A stretch of 5,796 nucleotides of DNA, from NCBI GenBank assembly GCA_030598645.1, contig JAUVPN010000183.1, positions 1 through 5,796 of the forward strand, written 5' to 3'. This document shows, piece after piece, positions 1-5,796 of this stretch; position 1 is the first letter of the stretch, and the number at the start of each line of letters is the position of its first letter. A program made the position numbers and the translations under genes. A model generated the notes under the pieces. It was not told the origin of the DNA. It worked only from the letters and a program-made list of their open reading frames with translations, and ran no database searches. This stretch comes from Hyphomicrobium sp. (lineage in GTDB: Bacteria; Pseudomonadota; Alphaproteobacteria; Rhizobiales; Hyphomicrobiaceae).

Positions 1-125
1 CGCTGGCCCTCGTGCAGCTTGCAGTAGCGCGGGCACACGTCGCACTGAATGCGCCCGTCCTCTAGCTCGTGCCAGTGGCGGGCGGGAACACCTTCCAAGA
101 TCTCACAGACCGTCATAGAATTCAT
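1..125 (-). CDS. amrS: AmmeMemoRadiSam system radical SAM enzyme, N-terminal fragment
   Basis: Only the first 41 codons are inside the window; the gene runs off the left edge. The translation contains PARHWHELEDGRIQCDVCPR followed by YCKLHEGQR. This is the characteristic N-terminal cysteine-rich module of AmrS, with Cys28, Cys31 and Cys35 spaced C-x2-C-x3-C. It precedes the radical SAM barrel and its CxxxCxxC cluster motif, which lie outside the window. The family is a predicted cytoplasmic 4Fe-4S/S-adenosylmethionine enzyme that co-occurs with MEMO and AMMECR1 proteins; its reaction is not established. Two in-frame ATGs are possible (125 and 116) and neither has a clear Shine-Dalgarno sequence. 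No in-frame ATG, GTG or TTG lies further upstream in the part I read. It is divergent from amrB with 30 bp between the starts, which strongly supports the assignment. The family call is near certain from the motif plus the neighbour; the exact start is not. Confidence 0.88.
   Translation of the reverse strand, partial: MNSMTVCEILEGVPARHWHELEDGRIQCDVCPRYCKLHEGQ
93..121 (+). promoter_or_regulatory. Candidate promoter of amrB inside the amrS 5' end
   Basis: TAGAAT at 116-121 matches the sigma-70 -10 consensus at 5 of 6 positions. A weak -35-like TTCCAA lies at 93-98, 17 bp upstream. Transcription would start near 128, giving a leader of about 28 nt that just includes the AAAGGAG ribosome binding site at 139-145. 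If real, the promoter lies entirely within or against the first codons of divergent amrS. The evidence is hexamer matching only; the -35 is poor. Confidence 0.3.
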
Positions 126-155
126 TTCGCGCTGCGCTAAAGGAGACGCCGCGCC

Positions 156-977
156 ATGCCTCTCAAAACTGCAACCGATGCGACAGGTCCAACGCGGCGG
201 CCCGCCGTTGCGGGTTCATTTTACCCCGGGACAGCCGAGACTCTAAGCCGTACCGTCTCGACATTCCTTGCGGCATCTCAAGTCGAAGCCCGGCCGACAT
301 CGCTGGGCGTGATCGCGCCGCACGCTGGTTATATGTATTCAGGTGCGGTCGCCGCCAAGGCCTTCGCCTCACTTAAATCCTCCCCGGATCGTTTCCAGCG
401 CGCCCTCGTTATAGGCCCGGCGCATTTTGTGCCCTTCAAGGGCACGGCAGCGCCGGCGCACACGGCCTTCGCGACACCGTTTGGCGACATGCCGGTCGAT
501 ACTGAGGCCGTGCGTTCGCTGGCCGACGGGGCCCTCACGATTATCTATGACGAACCGCATGCGCCTGAGCACGCTCTGGAAGTTGAGCTGCCATTTGTCC
601 AAGCGCTGTTTGGCGCTCTGCCGATCATACCGCTCCTTTTTGGGTTCACGTCCGCTGAGGCGATCGCTGCGGTCATCACCCGGCTCTGGACTGACGACAC
701 GCTGCTCATTGTGAGCTCCGATCTCTCCCACTACGAAGACTACGAGACCGCAAGCCTGCATGATGCGCAAACGGCCGAGGCCATCGAGGCCTTTGACGAG
801 GCAGCGATCGGCCCGGCCGATGCCTGCGGGCATCTTGCCGTTCGCGCGGCTTTGATTGCAGCTAAGAGGCGCGGACTTGGGATCGAGCGCCTCGACTTGC
901 GCAATTCAGGCGACACCGCCGGGCACAAGAGAAGCGTGGTGGGCTACGGCGCCTGGGCCTTCCTCAGTCAAGCGTGA
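156..977 (+). CDS. amrB: AmmeMemoRadiSam system protein B (MEMO family)
   Basis: This 273-residue cytoplasmic MEMO-family protein has the usual bacterial length. Its order of motifs is that of the family: RPAVAGSFYPG (residues 15-25), APHAGYMYSG (54-63), IGPAHF (86-91), EHALEVELPF (138-147), SSDLSHY (187-193) and DACGH (222-226). His56, His90 and Cys224 align with the two histidines and the cysteine that form the metal site of human MEMO1. Glu138, Asp189 and His192 line the same pocket, so the site appears intact. The fold is related to class III extradiol dioxygenases, but no such activity is established. The ATG is preceded by AAAGGAG at 139-145 with 10 nt spacing, which fixes the start. 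The AMMECR1 domain that is fused to or adjacent to this protein in some organisms is absent here. The divergent neighbour is amrS, its usual genomic partner. The SDR-family gene downstream may be co-transcribed. The identity is very secure; the cellular role is not known. Confidence 0.95.
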   Translation: MPLKTATDATGPTRRPAVAGSFYPGTAETLSRTVSTFLAASQVEARPTSLGVIAPHAGYMYSGAVAAKAFASLKSSPDRFQRALVIGPAHFVPFKGTAAPAHTAFATPFGDMPVDTEAVRSLADGALTIIYDEPHAPEHALEVELPFVQALFGALPIIPLLFGFTSAEAIAAVITRLWTDDTLLIVSSDLSHYEDYETASLHDAQTAEAIEAFDEAAIGPADACGHLAVRAALIAAKRRGLGIERLDLRNSGDTAGHKRSVVGYGAWAFLSQA

Positions 978-1064
978 GGGCTGCTAAGATTGCGCAGAAG
1001 CCTTGTTCCTTCGAAAAGCCAAACGTGGCCGGCTGCGATAAGTGCCAATGGAATGAGAGGCCGA

Positions 1065-1982
1065 ATGGCTGCCGCAACAGACATAACTTGCGTGACGGTA
1101 TTTGGCGGCACCGGCTTTCTCGGCAGCGAGATTGTCAAGCGGCTGGCTGCGGCTGGATTGGCGACGCGTGTAGCGGTCAGGCATCCCGACAATGTGAGTA
1201 AGCAACGGCGGTCCGGCCAGACCGAAATTCAGCCCCTCTATGCTGATGTGCGCGATGAGAGCTCTGTGGCGCTTGCGGTTAAGGGGTCTGACGCGGTCAT
1301 CAACTGCGTCGGCCTCTATGTCGAAAGCGGTGCGGAAACGTTTGAGGCGGTTCATGAGTTGGGCGCACTTAATGTGGCACATCAAGCCGCCGTCTTCGGC
1401 ATCGATCGCCTCGTTCATATCTCCGGCATTGGCGCAGATCTCAGGTCTCCGTCCAGCTACGTTCATTCGCGGGCGAAGGGCGAGCTGCTCGTCAGCGACG
1501 TTCTTCCACAAGCCACGATCTTTCGCCCCAGTGCGATTTTTGGACCAAGCGATAAGTTCTTGAACACGTTGGCGAACATAGTCAGGGTCTCGCCCGTGTT
1601 GCCTCTCTTCGGCCAAGGTCGCACGAAGCTGCAGCCGGTCTATGTTGGAGACGTTGCGCAGGCCGCGCTGAAAGCTTTGCAGGATCCCGTGTCGCAGGGG
1701 AAAACCTACGAGCTTGGTGGGCCGCGGACCTACACCTATCGCGCCCTCATCGAGCTTTTGCTGGATCATATGAAACGGCGGCGGCTCCTGCTGCCGCTGC
1801 CGTTTGCAATTTGGAAGGCTTTGAGCGCGGTTGCCGCGATCCTTCCCTCCCCACCCATCACGCGGGCGCAAGTGGTGCTGATGGAGCGCGATAACGTGGT
1901 CGCCAAATCCGCATTAACGTTTGAGGACCTCGGGCTAGAGCCCGCGGCGCTGGAAGACATTCTTTCGCGGTACGCCCTCTAA
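1065..1982 (+). CDS. NAD(P)-binding atypical SDR, complex I NDUFA9-like family
   Basis: With the ATG at 1065 the protein has 305 residues. A Rossmann nucleotide-binding motif GGTGFLG is at residues 14-20. It is followed by RVAVRHP (35-41), YADVRD (59-64), VINCVGLY (78-85), VHISGIGAD (117-125), RPSAIFGP (154-161) and PVYVGDVA (191-198). This pattern is typical of the NDUFA9-like NAD-dependent epimerase/dehydratase family, whose mitochondrial member is an accessory subunit of respiratory complex I. In bacteria it is often annotated as an epimerase, with no proven substrate. The classical SDR Tyr-x3-Lys is here Tyr132-x3-Arg136 (YVHSR), which points to a binding or structural role rather than catalysis. 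I chose 1065 because it puts the Rossmann strand near the N-terminus and has GAGAGG at 1055-1060, with only 4 nt spacing. Alternatives are ATG 1053 and TTG 990; the latter has GAGGG at 976-980. The gene lies 87 bp after amrB on the same strand, so an operon is plausible. Family confidence is high and functional confidence low. Confidence 0.85.
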   Translation: MAAATDITCVTVFGGTGFLGSEIVKRLAAAGLATRVAVRHPDNVSKQRRSGQTEIQPLYADVRDESSVALAVKGSDAVINCVGLYVESGAETFEAVHELGALNVAHQAAVFGIDRLVHISGIGADLRSPSSYVHSRAKGELLVSDVLPQATIFRPSAIFGPSDKFLNTLANIVRVSPVLPLFGQGRTKLQPVYVGDVAQAALKALQDPVSQGKTYELGGPRTYTYRALIELLLDHMKRRRLLLPLPFAIWKALSAVAAILPSPPITRAQVVLMERDNVVAKSALTFEDLGLEPAALEDILSRYAL

Positions 1983-2107
1983 GGCGGCTCAGGACGCGAG
2001 CCATACTGGCACTAAGTTTAATCTTGACTTCTCTAGTAAACAATAGTTGCCTCGTCCCGGAGTGGGCTAGCGGTGAGGCCCTTCGCGTTGCTGATTGGAG
2101 AAAAGTC

Positions 2108-2299
2108 ATGATGACTTCTTGCTCGGTCCGCCACTCGGAGCGTCCGCCCGCTGATGGCGGACTCGATGAAACGATCCTGCACATGGTCGTCTCTATTGCG
2201 CTCGCCTTCTTCATCGAATTGAGCCCGAACCGTCTGTCAAGATTGGTGGATGCAATCGCCTGCACTGAGTATTTCCATGAGCCGACCATGATCGACTGA
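2108..2299 (+). CDS. Hypothetical small protein with one hydrophobic segment
   Basis: A 63-codon ORF starts with two tandem ATGs (2108, 2111). GGAG at 2097-2100 stands 7 nt before the first ATG. About 44 of 63 codons end in G or C, as expected of a real gene in this GC background. The polar N-terminus (residues 1-22) is followed by a hydrophobic stretch around residues 23-38 containing MVVSIALAFFIEL. A mixed C-terminal tail follows. This could be a single short membrane segment or an amphipathic helix. I do not recognise the family. An in-frame TTG at 2024 would extend it by 28 residues but has no better ribosome site. It lies between the SDR gene and the convergent receptor gene, 125 bp after the former. 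The flanking bases 1983-2107 and 2300-2379 show no other gene and no convincing terminator. Confidence 0.4.
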   Translation: MMTSCSVRHSERPPADGGLDETILHMVVSIALAFFIELSPNRLSRLVDAIACTEYFHEPTMID

Positions 2300-2379
2300 C
2301 GCGGTTGTTTCGGCGGTGATGGCGTGTACGGCCACCGGGATTGGCTGCCGCGGTCGTGCAAACTCGAATTGACACGCGA

Positions 2380-4824
2380 CTACCATTTCGCTTTCAACGT
2401 CACGTAAGCCGAGGTCGGTGCACCGTATGAAATGTTGTTGTTGTTGTGGGACGAGATCCAGTATTCCGTGTTGAATAAGTTTTCGACGTTGAGCTGTGCG
2501 CTCCAGTGCTCGTCGTAGTCATAGTAGATGGCACCGTCAAAACGCGTGTAGCCGGGTACTTTGACGGCGTTATTCGCTGCTGCGAACCAGCTCGATTGAT
2601 GGATGACACCAAGACCCACGCCCCACTCCTGGCTGAGCTGGTACTTGTTCCACATAGAAAAGCTGTGCAGCGGCACTGATTCAACGGAATTGCCAACACG
2701 CGCGATGTTGGCGCCGGCGTTTAAGATTTCTGATTCCGTAAGGGCGTATCCGCCGAAGGCCTGCCAATCGTCCGTAATGTAACCGCTGATTTCAAGCTCA
2801 CCGCCCCTCGTTCGCGTCAAACCAACTGCTGCGAACTCATCCGGACCGACGGTGACGCGTTGGTTCTGTCGATCAAGTTGATAAATTGCACCCTGCATGA
2901 GCAGGCGCGGCGCGATTGTCCATTTGAAGCCGCCTTCATAATTTTCAAATTCTTCTGGCTCCAGATCGGCCGCCGCAACGGTAAGCTGGCCGAAGTTATC
3001 ACCGTTCTGTGGCAGGAATGACTTTGAGTAGCTCAGGTAGAAATGCAGATGATCGACTGGTTTGATGACGCCGCCGATGCGCGGCGACCATACGTTGTCA
3101 ACTCTATCCGACGTGAACCCATCGATAGTGTTTGCAAAGTCGACATCGAAGCGCTCGTAGCGGACGCCGCCGATAATTTCAAAGTAGGGTGTTATTTCAG
3201 CCTGGTCTTGGAAAAACGCGCTGAAGGTGTTGAGGTCTGTGAACCGCCGCCTGGAAGGCCGGTTATAAAAGACGGATCGGAACGTTGTTGGACTGGAGGC
3301 GGGCACGTTCACCGAGAAGATGCCGGAGTTCGGCGTATCAAATGTGGGAAGATTTCGGAATTCATCATTATCTTGGACCACGACTTCGGTGCCGGCGACG
3401 ATCGTATGACGCACATGGGAGTGCGTATTGAATGAATAGGCAAAATCAGTCTGATTAACGAAGTTCTGCCTTTCGGTGATGCTCTGATAGCCATCGAGCT
3501 CAACCAGACCGGGCCCCGGACCATTGACTGCGGAGTCCGGGAAAATGTTCTGGTAGAGCTTATAGTAATCCGCATAGAAGGTGTGGTTCCTGATCTGCAG
3601 ACCAAAATGAGTTTTGTGCTGGAACGTCGCGGTAGCAATGTGGCCATCGAAATCGGTGAAACTGGCAAAGGGCTGACCGAAAAAGGTCTCAATCGGATAC
3701 GCAATCGGCCGCCCGTTTATCGAGGGACCGCCCCGGTCAACGTTCTGGTCGTGCACCTTGTATTCGTAGCTCATGTGAAGCGTCGTCTTATCACCGAGCT
3801 TAAAGCCCACCGTCGGATTGATGCCGTAGCGCTCAAGGAACGAGAAATCGCGGAATGTGTCTGAGTCCTCGTACATGGCATTCAGGCGGACGGCGAAGTC
3901 TTGCGTGACGGCCTGACCGACATCGGCAGTCACGCGCTTGCGGCTGTAACTGCCAAGCTGAACTGTTCCTTCGTAAACGGGTATGCCGTCGGCCCTTTTT
4001 GTGACGCGATTGATGACACCACCGCCACCGCCGCGGCCGAAGATCATAGCCAAGGGTCCTTTCAACACCTCGACAGTTTCGGCGTTGTAAAGATCGCGGA
4101 AGGTTTGAATGTCATCGCGCACACCATCGACAAAGAAATCCGCCGTCGTTTCCTGCCCGCGGAAGGTGATCTGATCGCGGTGACCCTCACCCTGCTGAAC
4201 GGTGATACCTGGGACATAAAGCAGCGCTTGGCCAAGCCAAGTAGCGCCCTGATCCTCAGCCAGCTCTTTGGTGATGATGGTGACCTGCCCAGGGATATTC
4301 ATGATCAGCGTGTTGGATTTCGTCGCCAACGATGTGCCCGACGCGAAATATCCATCAACCCCGGTTGTGCCTCGATTCAAGGTGTCGCCTTCCACAGGCG
4401 CATCGAAGATTACGCTTTCAACGGTGCTTGCTATGGGCTCGCCGGTATCGGGAGACGGCGGTGCCACCGGTTGGGGTGCAACAACAGGCTGTTGCGTGGC
4501 AACTTGCGGAGCAGGCTGGTCTGCATCGGTGGCCGACGGCTCGCCGGCGGCGTCCTCGGTCTCTATAACCACCTCTGGCAGTTCAGCGCCACCGTCGGCC
4601 GGCGTTGTTGCCGCCTGCCCGCTTTCCTCCGTGGCGGGGGCTGCTGTGTCAGTCTTTTCGTCGCGCGATGGGGAAGTTGCCTCTTGCGCGTGAGCCAATC
4701 CGCTGGAAATCAGTAAGAGTGCCGCTGCAGCCCAGATTGCGAGCGGGTTGGCAACCAGCGCGACGTTGAAATGTGTGGCGCGGCCCCCGCTGTGTGGTGT
4801 GCAACGAAGCAGACAGAACGCCAT
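2380..4824 (-). CDS. TonB-dependent catecholate-type siderophore receptor (Fiu-like)
   Basis: This outer-membrane receptor would import ferric siderophore using TonB-ExbBD energy. From ATG 4824 it has 814 residues. The signal peptide has a long n-region (about 1-27), a hydrophobic core LAIWAAAALLLISS (28-41) and a predicted cut after AHA at residue 46. A TonB-box-like LPEVVIE is at 82-88. A Pro/Ala/Gln-rich linker to about residue 130 separates it from the plug, which is roughly 160-276. Plug hallmarks are NIPGQVTIITKE (176-187), RDQITFRGQETTADFFVDGV (216-235), VEVLKGPLAMIFGRGGGGG (251-269) and VINRVTK (270-276). The GRGGGGGVINRVTK segment with DFFVDGVRDD is characteristic of Fiu-type catecholate receptors. 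The beta-barrel fills the rest and ends in KAKW, with the terminal aromatic residue expected for outer-membrane insertion. The start at 4824 is favoured by GAGGGGG just upstream. An in-frame ATG at 4938 would give 852 residues but lies only 9 bp from the Irr-like palindrome and has no ribosome site. The ligand cannot be read from sequence. Confidence 0.94.
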   Translation of the reverse strand: MAFCLLRCTPHSGGRATHFNVALVANPLAIWAAAALLLISSGLAHAQEATSPSRDEKTDTAAPATEESGQAATTPADGGAELPEVVIETEDAAGEPSATDADQPAPQVATQQPVVAPQPVAPPSPDTGEPIASTVESVIFDAPVEGDTLNRGTTGVDGYFASGTSLATKSNTLIMNIPGQVTIITKELAEDQGATWLGQALLYVPGITVQQGEGHRDQITFRGQETTADFFVDGVRDDIQTFRDLYNAETVEVLKGPLAMIFGRGGGGGVINRVTKRADGIPVYEGTVQLGSYSRKRVTADVGQAVTQDFAVRLNAMYEDSDTFRDFSFLERYGINPTVGFKLGDKTTLHMSYEYKVHDQNVDRGGPSINGRPIAYPIETFFGQPFASFTDFDGHIATATFQHKTHFGLQIRNHTFYADYYKLYQNIFPDSAVNGPGPGLVELDGYQSITERQNFVNQTDFAYSFNTHSHVRHTIVAGTEVVVQDNDEFRNLPTFDTPNSGIFSVNVPASSPTTFRSVFYNRPSRRRFTDLNTFSAFFQDQAEITPYFEIIGGVRYERFDVDFANTIDGFTSDRVDNVWSPRIGGVIKPVDHLHFYLSYSKSFLPQNGDNFGQLTVAAADLEPEEFENYEGGFKWTIAPRLLMQGAIYQLDRQNQRVTVGPDEFAAVGLTRTRGGELEISGYITDDWQAFGGYALTESEILNAGANIARVGNSVESVPLHSFSMWNKYQLSQEWGVGLGVIHQSSWFAAANNAVKVPGYTRFDGAIYYDYDEHWSAQLNVENLFNTEYWISSHNNNNISYGAPTSAYVTLKAKW

Positions 4825-4828
4825 CTTT

Positions 4829-4835
4829 CCCCCTC
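4829..4835 (-). promoter_or_regulatory. Shine-Dalgarno site deciding the receptor start
   Basis: On the minus strand GAGGGGG is followed by AAAG and then the ATG at 4824. This is a strong site at a short but normal distance. The upstream in-frame ATG at 4938 has no purine-rich site before it. The 4824 start also gives a protein whose N-terminus leads directly into a recognisable, if long, signal peptide. Confidence 0.65.
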
Positions 4836-4937
4836 GGCGAACCTCGACTTCGCAAGGTTGGGCCCCCTCCCCCGGAGAAACGAACTGGAACCCAACCCGC
4901 CGACGGTGTTTCTCAATCTTGATCGCTAAAGTCAACA

Positions 4938-4964
4938 TTTATGTTTTGGAACAATTCCAGTCTA
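4938..4964 (-). promoter_or_regulatory. Candidate receptor promoter overlapping the palindrome
   Basis: Read on the minus strand, a -35-like TAGACT (4959-4964) and a -10-like CATAAA (4938-4943) each match consensus at 4 of 6 positions, with a short 15-bp spacer. The spacer is almost exactly filled by the palindrome at 4947-4959, the usual geometry for repression. A second possible -35, TTGACT, is at 4930-4935, but I find no good -10 for it. Start-site position is therefore uncertain. Either choice leaves a leader of roughly 80-110 nt before ATG 4824. Confidence 0.25.
4947..4959. promoter_or_regulatory. Irr-box-like (ICE-like) palindrome upstream of the siderophore receptor
   Basis: TGGAA-CAA-TTCCA is a perfect 5+5 bp inverted repeat with a 3-bp spacer. 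The minus-strand sequence ACTGGAATTGTTCCAAA matches the rhizobial iron control element TTTAGAA-N3-TTCTAAA, as I recall it, at 10 of 14 fixed positions, including the whole GAA-N3-TTC core. Irr is the Fur-family, haem-responsive regulator that takes over iron control in Rhizobiales. A site 120 bp upstream of a siderophore receptor start is where such control is expected. It does not resemble the 19-bp enterobacterial Fur box. The identity of the binding protein is inferred. Confidence 0.5.
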
Positions 4965-5148
4965 GTTGCGTGGCTGGACAACGCAGCAGCGGGGCGTGCT
5001 TTGGCCAACCAAAACTCGGATAGGCTCGCAGACGCATGACACCGTCGACTTAGATTCGAACGAGTGCGGGAAGCCCCCTCCACCGACCAAATCTGTCCCA
5101 TAGGAGGGACGGCGCGAGATATCGAATGCGGTCGTCCCGCGCTGCTAA

Positions 5149-5188
5149 GCGCACGTCTGCTTCCCACCCAACGCGCACATCCGCTTCC
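5149..5188. repeat. Two-copy 16-bp direct repeat, 24-bp period
   Basis: GCGCACGTCTGCTTCC (5149-5164) recurs as GCGCACATCCGCTTCC (5173-5188), 14 of 16 bases identical. The two copies are separated by 8 bp. The spacing is 24 bp, a little over two helical turns. It may be a fragment of a dispersed intergenic repeat, a pair of binding sites, or chance; one window cannot distinguish these. Confidence 0.4.
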
Positions 5189-5493
5189 AGCCACCGTCTC
5201 GGTGAGATGTGAAACGTAACTCTCTGGAAGAAAAACGGACGGCATTGGAGGACCCTCCGGACGAGAGACTCGAAGGCTAACCGCAAGAATGATGAAAGGG
5301 AGAAGAGAGACCCAGCGTCGCCATTTATCACTTATGGGATCCCTGCCAGCTCGGTTGGCCTGACGCCAGCTTCGCTGTGGACTGGTCGGCTGCTAACATC
5401 TGAGCGGGGCGTTCTGCCTGCTTTTCATGCTCCGGCCCACCTCTTCGGCACTCCTTTGATGTTGATGATATCGTCGACGCGCTCGGGCGCACT

Positions 5494-5522
5494 TTGTTGA
5501 TGCTGCGTCATTGCGCTATTGT
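5494..5522 (+). promoter_or_regulatory. Weak promoter candidate for the small lysine-rich gene
   Basis: TTGTTG (5494-5499) and TATTGT (5517-5522) are separated by 17 bp. They match sigma-70 consensus at 3 and 4 of 6 positions. This would place transcription start near 5529 with a leader of about 75 nt. Another -35-like TTGACG at 5532-5537 lacks a -10 partner. Low confidence. Confidence 0.18.
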
Positions 5523-5603
5523 GTGGAGCGCTTGACGAATGGGTTGATTAGAAACGGTCGGACAGGTTCCGCTAACTCCCAATCCGCAAAAGGAAAACTC
5601 AAC

Positions 5604-5796
5604 ATGCCTAAGGCCAGGAACGAGAGGACCTCAAAGCGTATCGGTGCGATTGCTTCCAAGGCGATGCGAGATCCAGCATCACTCACGCTGGATGAAATCA
5701 GATCACTTGGGGCGTCTGCCACCACTCAGAGACCAGATAGGAAGACGTCAAAGAAGAAGAAGAAGCCATCAAAGAGTAAGGCCTCGAAAGCGAAGC
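5604..5796 (+). CDS. Small lysine-rich basic protein, 3' end outside window
   Basis: The frame stays open from ATG 5604 to the window edge: 64 codons plus one base. AAAAGGA (5588-5594) stands 9 nt before the ATG, a good ribosome site. Residues 1-46 form a compact, probably helical part: RTSKRIGAIASKAM (8-21), RDPASLTLDEIRSLGASA (22-39), TTQRPDRK (40-47). From about residue 47 the protein becomes a Lys/Ser/Ala tail with five consecutive AAG codons (Lys50-54), then PSKSKASKAK. The tail recalls the histone-H1-like lysine-rich tails of some bacterial DNA-binding proteins. The N-terminal part recalls short uncharacterised bacterial proteins with T-S-K-x-x-x-x-I-A-S-K patterns. I do not recognise a named family. 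A nucleic-acid-binding role is an inference from charge only. The high-lysine composition could also make the tail disordered and non-specific. Confidence 0.6.
   Translation, partial: MPKARNERTSKRIGAIASKAMRDPASLTLDEIRSLGASATTQRPDRKTSKKKKKPSKSKASKAK

Larger units (their letters stand above)
4960..5603. other. Gene-free intergenic region
   Basis: About 640 bp between the divergent receptor and the small lysine-rich gene. I see no supported gene. The overlapping minus-strand reading frames here (about 110 and 93 codons) have no ribosome sites, no family motifs, and compositions typical of random translation. There is no tRNA cloverleaf and no insertion-sequence ends. The region holds the distal part of the receptor control region, a short direct repeat (5149-5188) and a weak promoter candidate near 5500 for the gene at the right edge. 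It could be decayed coding sequence, but no homology is recognisable by eye. Confidence 0.6.

Noticed and set aside
990..1064. TTG 990 start adding 25 residues to the SDR protein
   Set aside because: The extra residues show no domain character and NDUFA9-like proteins usually begin just before the Rossmann strand; kept only as an alternative because of a GAGGG 9 nt upstream.
1986..2002. GGCTC-N7-GAGCC hairpin just after the SDR stop codon as a terminator
   Set aside because: Only five base pairs and no following T-run; too weak to call a Rho-independent terminator.
1858..2361. 167-codon minus-strand open frame across the end of the SDR gene and the following gap
   Set aside because: It overlaps the well-supported SDR gene 3' end in antisense, has Arg/Ser/Pro-rich random-like composition and no recognisable domain; the plus-strand 63-aa frame in the same gap has better start signals.
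3901..4716. 271-codon plus-strand open frame opposite the TonB receptor
   Set aside because: It lies wholly antisense to a strongly supported receptor gene, shows no family motif, and its cysteine/arginine-rich translation is typical of an antisense shadow in GC-rich DNA.
5053..5061. GTTCGAATC on the minus strand, like a tRNA T-loop
   Set aside because: The flanking bases (ACTCG and CTAAG) do not form a five-base-pair T-stem, and no acceptor or anticodon arm is present around it.
4913..5331. Overlapping minus-strand frames of about 110 and 93 codons
   Set aside because: No ribosome site or motif, biased composition, and one of them would run through the receptor control region and palindrome.
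5290..5365. Short frame starting MMKGRRETQRR, reminiscent of the N-terminus of periplasmic binding proteins
   Set aside because: It stops after 24 codons, lacks a signal core and a ribosome site, and the resemblance is too slight to call a pseudogene.

Overview
The window looks like a chromosomal segment of an alphaproteobacterium, most likely in the Rhizobiales/Hyphomicrobiales. I base this on the moderately high GC, the family-level look of the proteins, and an Irr-type palindrome in front of an iron-uptake gene. No mobile element, rRNA, tRNA or CRISPR array is visible.

Layout. The left edge holds the first 41 codons of amrS, the radical SAM enzyme of the AmmeMemoRadiSam system, on the minus strand. 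Only 30 bp away and divergent is amrB, a MEMO-family protein with its metal-site residues intact. It is followed on the same strand, after 87 bp, by an atypical SDR protein of the complex I NDUFA9-like family. A short ORF with a good ribosome binding site and one hydrophobic segment (63 aa, unrecognised) lies at 2108-2299. Convergent with these is a large TonB-dependent receptor of the catecholate-siderophore (Fiu-like) type on the minus strand, ending at 2380. Its best start is at 4824, and a perfect TGGAA-N3-TTCCA palindrome sits about 120 bp upstream of it. A gene-free stretch of about 640 bp (4960-5603) follows and contains one short tandem-like repeat. The right edge holds the start of a small, very lysine-rich basic protein that runs off the window.

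How the genes relate. amrS and amrB belong to one widely conserved system of still unclear biochemistry; its third member, amrA (AMMECR1 family), is not in the window. The receptor would import ferric-siderophore using TonB energy, probably under iron control. MEMO proteins have been linked to redox and to iron or copper binding, so an amrB-siderophore receptor neighbourhood is suggestive, but the genes are convergent and need not be functionally coupled. No complete new multi-gene system is evident. The points most worth following are the divergent amrS/amrB promoter geometry, the Irr-like box, the altered YxxxK motif in the SDR protein, and the two small unrecognised proteins.
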